Source of the DNA: Micromonospora nigra
Lineage (GTDB): Bacteria > Actinomycetota > Actinomycetes > Mycobacteriales > Micromonosporaceae
DNA: 64,000 nt
NCBI RefSeq assembly: GCF_900091585.1
Contig: NZ_FMHT01000003.1
Location: forward strand, 744,001 to 808,000
Reading direction: 5' to 3'
Positions 50,531 through 60,742 of the stretch are shown here, piece after piece. A program made the translations under genes and the position numbers. How positions within the stretch are numbered: position 1 is the stretch's first letter; each line of letters starts with the position of its first letter. The notes beneath the pieces are model-generated. The model was given only the letters and a program-made list of their open reading frames with translations. It was not told the origin of the DNA and ran no database searches.

Positions 50531-52895
50531 CGAGGTCCAAGCCGATCTGGCGCTCGCCGCGCGCCGCGCGGAGGACGGCTCCGAACTCGTCAACGCGCTG
50601 ACCACCGAGGCCCTGACGCCCGCGCAGCGGTCCTCGGAGGAGGTGCTGACCACCTACGACAAACTCACCCTGCAGATCGAGGAGTACCGGCGCTGTGCCC
50701 TGGCCGCCACGGCGCGGGAGGAGGCGGCACGGACCCGGGAGGAAGCGGCACGGGCCCGCGAGGAGGCGGCACGAGCGCGGGAGGAGGCGGCCGAGGCGGA
50801 CCGGCAGCGCATCCGGACAGACCTGAACCTCGCGGCACAGGCCCAGGCCGAGGCGGAGGAGATCCGTGGCCGGCTGGCCCGGGCGGAGGCCCGGCTCGAC
50901 GAACGGGATGCGCAGCTGCGGGACCGGGAGAAGGCGGCCGAGGCGGGCTTCGTGGCGGAGGCGGAGCGGGCCCGGGCGGCGCTCGACGCGGAACTGGCGG
51001 AGCTGCGACGGGCCGCGTCGGCGGAGGTGGCCGCCGAGCGCGAGCGGTGGGTGACGGAGCGGACCGAGGCGCTTGCCGAGATCGAGCAGACCCGGCGGGA
51101 TCGGCTGGCCGACGCGGAACGCGTCCACGCCGAACTCGCCCAGGAACGCCAGCAGCTCACGACCCGGGCACAACAGCTCGACTACGACCAGGGTGCCCTG
51201 CGGGGACAGGAGATCCAGCTCGAGCGGCGGGAGCGCGACCTGGAGAGGGAGGTGACCGCGCGGGCCGCCGCGGAGGTGACCGCACTCGACCGGGACCTGC
51301 AGGTCCTCCGGATTCAGTACGCGGCGGCCGAGGAGGCGGTCGCCGACCTGCACGGCCGGCTGGCCGAACGGGAGCAGGTGCTACTCAAGATCGGCTCTTC
51401 GGATCCCGCTCACGTGCTGGACGAGATGGAACGGCTCCGCGCCCAGAACGCCGAACTGCGGGACAAGCTCGCCGCCCGGATCGGCGACGAGGACCTAGAT
51501 CGGCTCCGCTGGTTGGAGCAGCAGAACCGCGAGCTGAACACCGCACGCGAACAGCTCAGCTACGAACTCCAAGAACTCCGGGGCGCGGCCCTCGCCGACC
51601 GGATCAACAACTTGCAGGTGAAGCAACTCGCGGACGCCGAACGGCACTTCGAGGTCCTCACCCGCGGGTACGAGGGGCGGATCGCGGAGTTGCGGTCGGC
51701 CATCGACGCCCTGTACCAGGACCGCCCCGACCCGGGTACGCCGCTTTTCCCCCGGTGCGTGGCGATGGACGACGACCCGGCGCTCGACGAGCCGGGCGAG
51801 GTGTCCGGCGACCTACCGGACCTGGCAGGGTTCGCCCGCTCGCTGCAGACGACGATGTTCGCCGAGCACGACCGCGCGTATCGCCTGAACGACATCTGCG
51901 TGCTGCTCGGCGGGCTGGCGATGAGCCGCCTGCATCTGTTGGAGGGGATGAGCGGCATCGGCAAGACGTCCCTGCCGAGGGCGCTGGCCGGTGCGCTCGG
52001 CACCGACTGCGCGGTGATCGAGGTGCAGGCCGGCTGGCGTGACCGCACCGACCTCTTCGGCCACCACAACACCTTTGAGCGACGGTTCGAGGAGACCGAG
52101 TTCCTGCAGGCGCTCTATCGGGCACAGACACCTCGGCACCGGGACCGGCCGTTCTTCATCGTGCTGGACGAGATGAACCTGTCCCGGCCCGAGCAGTACT
52201 TCTCGGTGCTCCTGTCGAAGCTGGAGAATGACGACGGGGTGCCAATCCAGCTGGTGACCCGCGGGGACGGCCGGGCGCCGCGCCAGCTGGTCGGCGGCAC
52301 GAGCATCGTCTTGCCGCCCAATGTGTGGTTCATCGGCACCGCCAACCAGGACGAGTCCACGTTGGAGTTCGCCGACAAGACGTACAACCGGGCGCACCTG
52401 ATGGAGTTGCCGGCGCAGCGGCCCCGGCTTGACCGGAGGCCGGTGCCCGCCCTGCCGCCGTACGGGACGGACACCCTGCGGCGGGCCTTCAAGCAGGCGC
52501 GGCGGGCACATCGCGAGGACGAGAAGGCCGTCCTGGCGTTCGTCGAGTACCTCACCGGCGACCTCCAGGAGCACGGCCGGGCCCTCCTCGGCCCTCGCGT
52601 GGAGAAGCAGCTGCGCGCGTTCACGCCGGTGGTGGTGGCGGCCCGGCAGGGTGACCCGACAGGCGAGCAGCCCGAGTACGGCGACGCCGACCAGGACGGG
52701 CGGTCCCTTGCAGCCGACCACTTCCTGGCGATGAAGGTGCTCCGCACCGTCCGGGGCCGGTACGACGTCACTGTGACGGGCCTCGGCAAGCTGCGGGAGG
52801 CGATCCGCACGGCGTGGGACCTGCACAAGATGGCGGGTGAGCCGGTTCGCTGCGTCCGGTTGCTCGACGACGAAGTGCACCGCCGGGAGAGCTGA
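50466..52895 (+). CDS. Coiled-coil McrB-like AAA+ ATPase/GTPase
   Basis: 809 residues. Residues ~70-430 form one long charged coiled coil, including a repeat of REEAARA units at about 80-115. The C-terminal half is an AAA+ domain of the McrB/MoxR/dynein-like group: Walker A EGMSGIGKTS (K500), Walker B IVLDEMNLSRPEQY (D568, E569) and FIGTANQDEST as sensor. An McrB-type motor joined to an extended coiled coil beside a UPF1-like helicase and TerY/kinase genes is the hallmark of CoCoNuT-type systems (coiled-coil nuclease tandem). Confidence 0.82.
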   Translation: MGKSKSRSPYRNLGARSRPRADEVQADLALAARRAEDGSELVNALTTEALTPAQRSSEEVLTTYDKLTLQIEEYRRCALAATAREEAARTREEAARAREEAARAREEAAEADRQRIRTDLNLAAQAQAEAEEIRGRLARAEARLDERDAQLRDREKAAEAGFVAEAERARAALDAELAELRRAASAEVAAERERWVTERTEALAEIEQTRRDRLADAERVHAELAQERQQLTTRAQQLDYDQGALRGQEIQLERRERDLEREVTARAAAEVTALDRDLQVLRIQYAAAEEAVADLHGRLAEREQVLLKIGSSDPAHVLDEMERLRAQNAELRDKLAARIGDEDLDRLRWLEQQNRELNTAREQLSYELQELRGAALADRINNLQVKQLADAERHFEVLTRGYEGRIAELRSAIDALYQDRPDPGTPLFPRCVAMDDDPALDEPGEVSGDLPDLAGFARSLQTTMFAEHDRAYRLNDICVLLGGLAMSRLHLLEGMSGIGKTSLPRALAGALGTDCAVIEVQAGWRDRTDLFGHHNTFERRFEETEFLQALYRAQTPRHRDRPFFIVLDEMNLSRPEQYFSVLLSKLENDDGVPIQLVTRGDGRAPRQLVGGTSIVLPPNVWFIGTANQDESTLEFADKTYNRAHLMELPAQRPRLDRRPVPALPPYGTDTLRRAFKQARRAHREDEKAVLAFVEYLTGDLQEHGRALLGPRVEKQLRAFTPVVVAARQGDPTGEQPEYGDADQDGRSLAADHFLAMKVLRTVRGRYDVTVTGLGKLREAIRTAWDLHKMAGEPVRCVRLLDDEVHRRES

Positions 52896-52896
52896 C

Positions 52897-54750
52897 GTGG
52901 CCGATCGGACGGGTGCTACCGACCCCCTGGTTGTGGGCTCGGTCATCGATACCTCGCGGGTTCTCGCCCGGGCCAGCGACGTCAGCGCCTGGATGGCGAC
53001 GAACATGTTCGTCCCGGACACCGTCGAGCGGGCTTCGCTGCGGGACTTCGACCGGGAGGTCCAGCGCGGCCTGGACAGCCTCGCGCACGTCTGCCTCCGT
53101 CCGCACGACCGCCTCGCGCGGACGGAGGAGGTGGTGCGGGCGGACGTTGCCCGCCGGGTGCCACCGGCCGGGCTAGCCCGGCTCGCCGGGCATCCGGAGG
53201 AATGGGCCGGGGTCGAGCACGGACGCATCCATCCGCTGCGAGTGCTGTCCCTTCGCTACGTCGAGGACGTCGACTTCTACGAGAATCGGGTCGCGGCGCA
53301 ACTGGTGGACCGGTTGGACGAGTATCTGACCAGGCGGATCCACGAACTGACCCTGCTCGGCGCGGGCCTCGCCGACATGAGCGCGTTCGTGGGCGCGCTG
53401 CACGGCACCAGCTCCTGGCGGCGGCGCGAGCGGATCGCCGAGCTGGTGGCGGTGGCGGTGGCGGACAAGGCGGCGTCGGCCGCCGCCATCGAGGCGACCC
53501 ACGCGGCACTGGCGAACGCGCGGGGCCGGCTACGTGCTCTGCGCCACTCCCCCGCACTCACCCACGCCGATCGGCGGGCGCGGGTACCGATGCGGCTCAG
53601 GTGGACGAACCTGTTCACCAACGACCGTCGGTACCGGCGCGTCGGGAAGCTCTGGGAGCGCTGGGCGGTGCAGCAGGCGGCGGATACGGACCAGGCACGG
53701 GCCGACAGCCGGGAATTCCCCGCCGCCTACCGAGCGTACGTCGCCGCGCTATCGCTGCGTGCCCTGGCGCTGCTGGGGTACCGGCCGGACGACCCGGATG
53801 CCCCGGCTCCGGCAGCGGGCAACCAGCTCCGGCTGCGCGGCCCGGCGGAGGAGTTGACGTGGTCGATGAGCGAGGACGGTTCGGTCGGCGTTCACTTCGG
53901 CGGGACGGAAGTGACCCGAATCGTGACCGACCCGCGAGACCTCGGCGCGGAGGTCCCCGGACCGGTCCGGCAGGGCTGGCTCGCCGATCTGGCGGCACTT
54001 CCCGGTCCGGTCGTTGTGGTCTATCCCGGCCTGCGGGCCACCCGGTCATCGCTGCCCCGTCCGGTACGTCGGGGCTTGCATCCGGCGGGTTTCGGGACGA
54101 CGGCCTGCCTCGTGCCGATCAGCCCGCTGGAGGTCGAGGGCGAGGAGCGGCTGGGGCGGGCCCTCCGGTGGACGTTGCAGGGCCGGTGGTTCAGCCACGG
54201 ATACCCCCTGCCGCTGGCGCTGCCCGCTGGGGTGCCGACGCTGCCGGCGAGGAACTGGCTGCGTCCGGTGGGCGGCGGGCGGGTGCTGCTGCTCCGCCGA
54301 CCCACCCCCGAGGAGCGGTCGCACCTGCTCCGGGAGGCGGTGGACCGGCACCAGGGCCCGAGCCGGGACAGTCAGCTTCTGCCGGCAGAGCTGACGGCCG
54401 CCCTGGATGCGGCGGGGGCGGCCTTCGGTCGGTTCGACACCTGCCCGCTCTGCCAAGAGCCCGGAGCGCGGCTGCACATGCGGGACCGCGACACCTTCCA
54501 CGCCCGGTGCGGCAACTGCGAGGCCATCTGGGGCAGCCGGGTCTGCTCCTGCGGTGCTCGGTACCCGGTGCTGTGGCCGCACAATGCCATCATCGACACC
54601 ACCAACGGGGATCGCGTCGACCGGACAGCCGGCGCGGATGTGCTGGCGATGCCGTGCACCGCCGCAGAAAGCGTTCCCGGATCGCGGTTTCGATGTCCCG
54701 AGTGCCGGGAGTGTGCGGGGCGATCGGGATGCACCTGCCAGGACGGCTGA
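52897..54750 (+). CDS. Zinc-ribbon protein, possible DUF2357/McrC-like partner
   Basis: 617 residues. The first third contains EDVDFYENRVAAQLVDRLDE, which resembles the ENRxxxxxL segment of DUF2357/McrC-like proteins that pair with McrB-type motors; no clear PD-(D/E)xK site is visible. The last ~110 residues hold several Cys pairs (CPLC, CGNC, CSCG, CPEC) forming zinc ribbons. GTG start at 52897, one base after the previous stop. Final gene of the operon. As the partner of the coiled-coil AAA+ protein it may be an effector or target-binding subunit. Confidence 0.6.
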   Translation: MADRTGATDPLVVGSVIDTSRVLARASDVSAWMATNMFVPDTVERASLRDFDREVQRGLDSLAHVCLRPHDRLARTEEVVRADVARRVPPAGLARLAGHPEEWAGVEHGRIHPLRVLSLRYVEDVDFYENRVAAQLVDRLDEYLTRRIHELTLLGAGLADMSAFVGALHGTSSWRRRERIAELVAVAVADKAASAAAIEATHAALANARGRLRALRHSPALTHADRRARVPMRLRWTNLFTNDRRYRRVGKLWERWAVQQAADTDQARADSREFPAAYRAYVAALSLRALALLGYRPDDPDAPAPAAGNQLRLRGPAEELTWSMSEDGSVGVHFGGTEVTRIVTDPRDLGAEVPGPVRQGWLADLAALPGPVVVVYPGLRATRSSLPRPVRRGLHPAGFGTTACLVPISPLEVEGEERLGRALRWTLQGRWFSHGYPLPLALPAGVPTLPARNWLRPVGGGRVLLLRRPTPEERSHLLREAVDRHQGPSRDSQLLPAELTAALDAAGAAFGRFDTCPLCQEPGARLHMRDRDTFHARCGNCEAIWGSRVCSCGARYPVLWPHNAIIDTTNGDRVDRTAGADVLAMPCTAAESVPGSRFRCPECRECAGRSGCTCQDG

Positions 54751-55172
54751 CTCCGGCGGGCGTCACAACGAGAGGTGGCCGATCTCGTCCGCTGGCGATC
54801 CTCGTCCTACGTAACCGCAGGGTCCGGTGAAGTTCCTCGAGGGCGTGGCCTTTGCGCTTCGCCTATGCGGAGCTGCTGTACGAACGGGCGGCCCGCTCGG
54901 GCCGGAGCGTTGCCAATGAAGCTCGGGCTCCGGCTCTGGGTGGCGCAGGGGCGGCTCGCGGACGTCAAGGTGCTGGCCGCGGGCGGTGACCTGAACGCGC
55001 ACCACGGCGCTGGCCCCGACTGTGGCAGCGGTTGAGGTGCTGCGTGCGGCCGTTAACGCAGGCTGTATGGACCTGGCCGGCGATCTCGGCGATGCACGGT
55101 GGGAGGCACGTAGCGCGAGGCATGGCGCTGTTAGGGTGTCAGCCGCCGGCGAGTAGGGCCGCGCGGGCGACA
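54751..55172. other. Gap between the TerY-kinase operon and the Wadjet operon
   Basis: About 420 bases. Short open pieces occur on the plus strand (for example around 54900-55030) with actinomycete-like codon use but no complete gene or known domain. Probably debris of a lost gene between two convergent operons. No strong terminator hairpin was found. Confidence 0.35.
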
Positions 55173-56378
55173 TCAGATCAGTCCATTCGAGCGAGCAGGG
55201 CCCGGTATGCGGCCAGGATCATCTGTCGTACGCATGGCGGCGACGCTGAGTGCCGGGGTCAGGTCGGTGATCAGCGCGTCCAGGCGGGCCTCCTCGTACA
55301 CACCGTCGGCGTCCGTGAGCCATTCGGTGGCGCCGGGGAGAGAGAGCATTTCCGTGAGGAACCGATGGCCGGCGTCGTCCCTGTCGGCAGTTACCAGCAG
55401 CCGCACGCCGGCGCCGGCCAGGCCGCGCAGGAGTGTCCAGGCCGCCGACGATGGCCGGCCGTAGATGCATACCAGCGGCAGACAGGTCTGGCCGAGACGC
55501 TCGGCAGCGGCTTCCGCTACTGCCGGGTTTTCGCAGACCCGGACCCTGTCCACGTCTGGGCAGGGTGCCCAGTCGCCGCGTAGTGACCGGCTGGTCAGCC
55601 ACACTGGCTCGCCGCACCCGGCGGCCGCTGCCGCGATCCTCGTTGCCGGCGCGGTCCCGGTGAGCGGGAGATTGAGGACCAGGACGGTGGCCGACACTTC
55701 GTCGCAGCTGACCCCGTGTTCGGCCCACACCTGCCGCCACCGGGCTGCGCCGAGCGCCGTGTCAGCGGCGGCTGCGGCGTCGGCGGGTAGGGCGGTGGCG
55801 GCGGCGAGGAGGCGGGCGGAGATACGGCCCAGGTCGGTGTCGCGGTCCAGCCGGTGAGGGTCGGCGAAGAGGCTGTTCGCCACCTCCGCCAGGGGTCGGC
55901 CGGTGCCGGGCAGCGTCTGCCACAGCCGTGTGAGGTCAGCGGCTCGGCTGGTGGCCAGGTCCGGGTTAGGGCGTTCAAGCCATCGCCGGGTCCGGGCCAG
56001 TTCCACTGCGTGCGTGGGCAGCCCGGCTTTGTCGAGGGTGGTATAGGCGGATTCGACGGTGGCGGCCGCCAGCGCGGCGGCCTGCTCCCTGCGGCCGCGG
56101 ACGTCGACGATTGGGCCGCCGGTGCGGGTCAGTAGGTCGAGCAGGTCGTCACCGGCGCGGGTCAGCGCGGCCCGCAGCTTGCCGAGGGTGATCGGTCGAC
56201 CGGATGTTTCCCAGTCCAGGCCGAGAATCCGACCGACCTGCGCCCGTTCGGGCTCGGTCAGGGCTACACGGATGGTGACCCCGGTTCCTGTGCGGTGCTC
56301 TTCCAACAGCTTACGGACTGCCGCGAGTACCTTCTGCGGGCCGGCCTGAGCCGCCCATCGATCCGTTGCGGCGGTCAT
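55173..56378 (-). CDS. jetD: Wadjet type II JetD-like topoisomerase-domain nuclease (TIGR02679/DUF2399)
   Basis: 401 residues, last gene of a four-gene leftward operon. The C-terminal TOPRIM-like part contains VRVCENPAVAEAAAE with the conserved Glu and VRLLVTADRDDAG with the DxD pair. In type I Wadjet, JetD is the nuclease that cuts plasmid DNA after SMC-driven loop extrusion; the type II counterpart has this DUF2399 fold. ATG overlaps the JetC stop. Confidence 0.88.
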   Translation of the reverse strand: MTAATDRWAAQAGPQKVLAAVRKLLEEHRTGTGVTIRVALTEPERAQVGRILGLDWETSGRPITLGKLRAALTRAGDDLLDLLTRTGGPIVDVRGRREQAAALAAATVESAYTTLDKAGLPTHAVELARTRRWLERPNPDLATSRAADLTRLWQTLPGTGRPLAEVANSLFADPHRLDRDTDLGRISARLLAAATALPADAAAAADTALGAARWRQVWAEHGVSCDEVSATVLVLNLPLTGTAPATRIAAAAAGCGEPVWLTSRSLRGDWAPCPDVDRVRVCENPAVAEAAAERLGQTCLPLVCIYGRPSSAAWTLLRGLAGAGVRLLVTADRDDAGHRFLTEMLSLPGATEWLTDADGVYEEARLDALITDLTPALSVAAMRTTDDPGRIPGPARSNGLI

Positions 56379-59300
56379 GCCGGCCCGCCCGTGTCCACGG
56401 CGACGATGCTCGCTGGCACGCCCATGTCGTTGCCGGTGTGGTTCGGCCCGGCTGGGCCGCCTGTTTCGGCAATGGTGGTGAACAAGTCCGGACCGGCGTC
56501 GTCGGTTGGGCGACGCGGCGTGAGGATTCGGATTGCGTAGTCGCCGACCGGAACCTGTTTTAGGTTTTTCCCGGCCCACAGCATCAGGGACAGGTCAACG
56601 CCGTCGGCCGGTGCTGGGGCGCGGGTGATGATCCATAGCGCGGCTGTCGGGACCTGCGCGACCGCGACGAGCGGCGCCGGTCCGGCGAGGAGGAAGTCCA
56701 GGTCGAAGTCAGTGAGCATTCGCATCATCGTGGCCCGGTTGCTCGGGTCGACGCCTTCGAACGCCTCATCGAGCCACAACGGCCGCGGCGCGTCCTCCGA
56801 TTCGGAGTACAAGGCGACCAGCGTCGCCAGCAGCGGCTGCAGGAGAGTGACCACCTTTCCGCCGCCGGAGTCGACGCCGTGGACCTTCCTCGTCAGGTCT
56901 TTCCAGCGGGTCTCGTCGTCGCCGTCACCCACCTTGTATTGGGCGACGATGTCGAACCAGGCCCGGTAGTCGAGGAGTTCCGCGAGACGGTCGGTCCAGT
57001 CTTCGGTGCCGACCAGGCCGGCGTCCTGCGCCTCGCGCAGCCGGGCGCCGAGGAACAGTTGGATTTGCTGCTGTGCGCTTTCGGATTCGATCGATCCTTC
57101 CTGCAATGCCTTGAGGATCTTGAATCCGGGCTCCTGCCCTTCGGCTGGAACGCGGCGCAGCCGCAGCGTGGTCTTGTTCGCCCCGGTCGGATGCTTTCTG
57201 AGTACGTCGTTGACGACGTCGAGGAGCTTGATGACTTTCTTCATCCGGTCGGCGAGATGGTCGATGAAAGTCGATGACAGCAGCTCGGTGTACATCTGGT
57301 GCAGCTTCTCGTCGTGGGTGCGCGACAGATCCTCGACCAGAATCTGCAGATGCCGGATCGCATCAGCGGGATCGAGCTGGGCGCCGGAGGCGTCCACGAT
57401 CAGAGTGACCGATGGCAGGGGATGCTGCTCGTCGGCCTCTGTGGTGATCACCGACCGGCCGCCAGAAGTTTCCAGAACTGTGCGAAGGTCGACTAGCGAC
57501 GAGCCGAGCATGCGCGACAACGCCGCCTCGGCTCGCCTGGCCTTCTCGTCGAGCAGCTCCGGCCACATTTGAGGTCGTAGCTGGTCGACAGCCGTGCGAG
57601 CATGCGCGAGCGCGGCATCCAGATCCCGGCTGTCCGGAACGGTGAGGTTGCGGGCTGCGGCCAGGCCGGCGTCGACCGGCACCCACCATGCCGCAGCTGC
57701 GATGTCCCGACGTTCGAGAGCGGCGGTGAGGTCGTTGCAGCGCTGCTGCCAGCTGGAGTTCGCCTCCCCGGCCGCTGCCGAGCGGGCGAGGCCTTCGCGT
57801 TTGCTCGCCGAGATCGACGGCCCGTACTCCTCAACCTGGCGTTCCAGGCGTTCAGCCTGGGCGAACAGTTGCTGGGCGTCAGCGTCCACGGACTTTTCGG
57901 CCAGCGTCGCGTTCACGTCTGCGGTCTGCGCTGCTTGCGCCTCGTCCTCGGCGGTGCTGGCGGCCTCATGGACTCGGCTGTCCTCGATCGCGACCCGTCC
58001 GGCTGCGGCCATGACCGCCGACATGGCCGCCTTCTGCGCGGAGAGTGCGAGACGAAGACCGCCGGAGGCGGTCGCAGTCGCATCGAGGGCCCCCGTGAGG
58101 TTGTCGAGTTGCTCCTCGCCGGTCGTCAGCAGGTTTTCGGCGGCGTACCTGGTCACCTCTCCGGTCGCCGCGTCCGAGACACGTCGGGCTTCCTGTTCGC
58201 GGCCGCGAGCATCACGGTAAGCGTTGGAGGCCTTGTCCGCCTCGCCAGCCGCAGCAGTGTGTGCAGCAGCGGCTGCAACGACATCCGCGTCGGTAGGCGC
58301 TTGATCCGCTGCCGCCCGCAAGCTCGTAATCTGCTCACCGACCAGGTCCGCTTCACCGGCCAGTTGCCCAAATTCGGCCCGGAACACGGTCGCCTGCGCG
58401 CGCAACTCGGTGATCTTGCGGCGGCGGGCAGCAGCCCGAGCGGCGGTGCCGATGAGCTCGGCACCATGCGTCGCGGTTCCAGCCCGGCCCGCCGCGGCGG
58501 GGGTCTGCCAGCGTCCGTCGGCGGCCAGGCAGGTCGGTGCGGTCAACGGCCCGTCGGTGGTGTATCCGATGCCGGCGAGGATCCGCAGTACCGCGGCGGA
58601 CAGGTTACCGGCGTCGTCGGCCGGTTGCAGCACCTGCGCAAGGTTTCCCGTGCCGGCCGGGACGGTGCCGGGGACGATGATGAGTTCGTCCCCGTCGCGG
58701 TCCGGTGCCCAGACACCGTCGGGAGTCACCCAGGCGTCCAGCAAACCCGCGGCCGACAAGCTGGCCTCCACCTGGTCGAGGAATACTGGGTCGAGGCCGT
58801 CGACCGGGTCGACCAGACGCCACAGCGGGGCGCCTGCACCGGACGGAAATGATGGCCGGTCACGACGGATCCACCGCACTGGCGGATCGGGCGTCGGGTC
58901 GCCGGCGCTTTCGAGTGCGTCAGCGTCGCGTTCGGCTTCGGCGGCGCGGGCGGCTGCAGTTCTTGCCGCGGCCCGTAGTTCAGCGACGCGGGTGGTGAGG
59001 GGCCCGGTTGCTGGGTCGAGCCACTCCCGGGTCAGCAGGCCGGTCAGTACCTCCCGTGGCCGGAGCGTTCCCGTCTGGGCCGTAACGGCGGTGATCCACG
59101 CGTCGCGGACCTCGACCGGCGGGCACACATCGCCGAGTGTTGTTGCCCACCGCTCCAGCTGGTCGGACAGGATTTGCAACGCCTGCGCCAGGGCGTGTTC
59201 GGTGGCCTCCGCTGCCTCGGTGCGTTCGTCGAGCTGCTCCTGCGCCTTCTGAGCCACGTCGTCGAGGGCCTGCCATGCCGAGGACGCTTTGCTGGCGGAG

Positions 59301-60742
59301 CGGATCAGTTTCCGCAACGTGCCGACCTGGGCGCGGCGGGCGGCAATCGCTGCGTCGAACCGGTCGACGTCGCCGGATGCTGCCCACTGCGGAACCTGGT
59401 CGCCGAGCCTGGCAACCGCCGCTGTCTCGACCGCACGGCGGAGGGCGACGTTCAGCTCCTGCTCAACGTTTCCGTGTTCTTCGTCGGCTTTCTCCTGCTC
59501 GGACTTGGCCGCTTCGAGGTCAGCGCGGGTCCGTTCTAGGCGAGCGACGGCTTTCTCCGCGCGGCGTTTCGCCGCATTCGCTTCCGTGCGCAGCCGCTTG
59601 GCATCGTTGGCCCGCTCTACCGCGGTCGTGTACGCCGCGGAGCGCAACAACTGCATCAGTTCCGTGCGCGTACGGTCGCGAGCTTCTTCGAGGTGCTGGG
59701 TGTTTCTCGCCTCCTCGTCCAGGCGTTTGCGGGCGTCGTCCAGGTCGGTCTTCGCGGCGCCGACCTGCACACGTGCCTCTGTGACACAGGCGTCGGCGGC
59801 GATCAGGGTGTCGGCGTGCAGACGAAGGACGGCGTCAGCCCACGGTCGCCATGCCCTCGTGAGGTAGACGGCGATTGCTTTGCGGGCCTCCTCGGCCGAG
59901 TCCCGATCGCGGGCCAGCTGTTCGAGCTCCTGCCAGCCGTGGGCGAGTTCGGTCACCTCGCTCTTTGCAACCGGTGGCAGCGCCGAGCGGATCTGGGAGG
60001 TGAACCAATCGGGGTCGAGTTTCTGCCCCAGGTGTGGAGTGCGCAGCACCTTCAGCATCTCGATCACGGTCGCGTACCGGTCGGTGTCGTCGAACCCGAA
60101 CAGGTCAGTGGCGAGCCGCTCGGCGTAGGTCTGACCCCTTGGATACACAGTGACGCCGTCCACGGCTTCGAGGGCTTTGGGTTCGGTGACCGCCTGGCCT
60201 GCGGCCAGGTCTAGGCCGGCGCGGACCCGGGCGGTGCCGTGGCAGACGACCCATGCGCGGGTCATCTGCGCCACGCCGCGTTTGGTCTGGGTGTACAGCA
60301 TGGTGGTGAAGAACTCCGGTGTGCCGAACGGGCCAATTCGGCCGTATTCGACCCACGCCCAGCCGCGGTTCGTGGAGGCGGAGGCATCCCGCCGGTCGCG
60401 GTCGTCGGCGACCGGTTCGACGTAGTAGCGGTACTCCTTGTCGGACTGGCCGAACGTGTCCACGTATCTGCGGTCGAGGCTGCCGGCGAGCATGAGCAGG
60501 GTCGTCAGCGCCATCAGCGTCGACTTGCCGGACTGGTTCTGCCCGACGAACTGGGCGCGGCCGTCGGCGAACCAGTACTCGGCCACGTCAAACTCCCACA
60601 GGCCGACCACCCCGGCGCGCAGTACCTGCCATCGGGGGCGGGCCGGGTCGGGCAGGCCGGCGGTGGTGACCGCGTCGCGCCACGCGGCCAGCTGCGCGTC
60701 GGTGGCGGCCGGGCCTGGGGTCGGCAGGTCGGTCGTGGTCAT
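56375..60742 (-). CDS. jetC: Wadjet type II JetC-like SMC ATPase (TIGR02680)
   Basis: 1455 residues. The N-terminal SMC/MukB-like ATPase half has Walker A GQNQSGKST (K73). Long helical coiled-coil arms follow (about 350-560 and 830-1130). The C-terminal half ends with PLWLDEAFEGVDPSNR (Walker B and D-loop). The architecture matches the large condensin-like motor of Wadjet systems, which extrudes DNA and recognises small circles. The ATG at 60742 overlaps the JetB stop by ATGA. Confidence 0.9.
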   Translation of the reverse strand: MTTTDLPTPGPAATDAQLAAWRDAVTTAGLPDPARPRWQVLRAGVVGLWEFDVAEYWFADGRAQFVGQNQSGKSTLMALTTLLMLAGSLDRRYVDTFGQSDKEYRYYVEPVADDRDRRDASASTNRGWAWVEYGRIGPFGTPEFFTTMLYTQTKRGVAQMTRAWVVCHGTARVRAGLDLAAGQAVTEPKALEAVDGVTVYPRGQTYAERLATDLFGFDDTDRYATVIEMLKVLRTPHLGQKLDPDWFTSQIRSALPPVAKSEVTELAHGWQELEQLARDRDSAEEARKAIAVYLTRAWRPWADAVLRLHADTLIAADACVTEARVQVGAAKTDLDDARKRLDEEARNTQHLEEARDRTRTELMQLLRSAAYTTAVERANDAKRLRTEANAAKRRAEKAVARLERTRADLEAAKSEQEKADEEHGNVEQELNVALRRAVETAAVARLGDQVPQWAASGDVDRFDAAIAARRAQVGTLRKLIRSASKASSAWQALDDVAQKAQEQLDERTEAAEATEHALAQALQILSDQLERWATTLGDVCPPVEVRDAWITAVTAQTGTLRPREVLTGLLTREWLDPATGPLTTRVAELRAAARTAAARAAEAERDADALESAGDPTPDPPVRWIRRDRPSFPSGAGAPLWRLVDPVDGLDPVFLDQVEASLSAAGLLDAWVTPDGVWAPDRDGDELIIVPGTVPAGTGNLAQVLQPADDAGNLSAAVLRILAGIGYTTDGPLTAPTCLAADGRWQTPAAAGRAGTATHGAELIGTAARAAARRRKITELRAQATVFRAEFGQLAGEADLVGEQITSLRAAADQAPTDADVVAAAAAHTAAAGEADKASNAYRDARGREQEARRVSDAATGEVTRYAAENLLTTGEEQLDNLTGALDATATASGGLRLALSAQKAAMSAVMAAAGRVAIEDSRVHEAASTAEDEAQAAQTADVNATLAEKSVDADAQQLFAQAERLERQVEEYGPSISASKREGLARSAAAGEANSSWQQRCNDLTAALERRDIAAAAWWVPVDAGLAAARNLTVPDSRDLDAALAHARTAVDQLRPQMWPELLDEKARRAEAALSRMLGSSLVDLRTVLETSGGRSVITTEADEQHPLPSVTLIVDASGAQLDPADAIRHLQILVEDLSRTHDEKLHQMYTELLSSTFIDHLADRMKKVIKLLDVVNDVLRKHPTGANKTTLRLRRVPAEGQEPGFKILKALQEGSIESESAQQQIQLFLGARLREAQDAGLVGTEDWTDRLAELLDYRAWFDIVAQYKVGDGDDETRWKDLTRKVHGVDSGGGKVVTLLQPLLATLVALYSESEDAPRPLWLDEAFEGVDPSNRATMMRMLTDFDLDFLLAGPAPLVAVAQVPTAALWIITRAPAPADGVDLSLMLWAGKNLKQVPVGDYAIRILTPRRPTDDAGPDLFTTIAETGGPAGPNHTGNDMGVPASIVAVDTGGPA

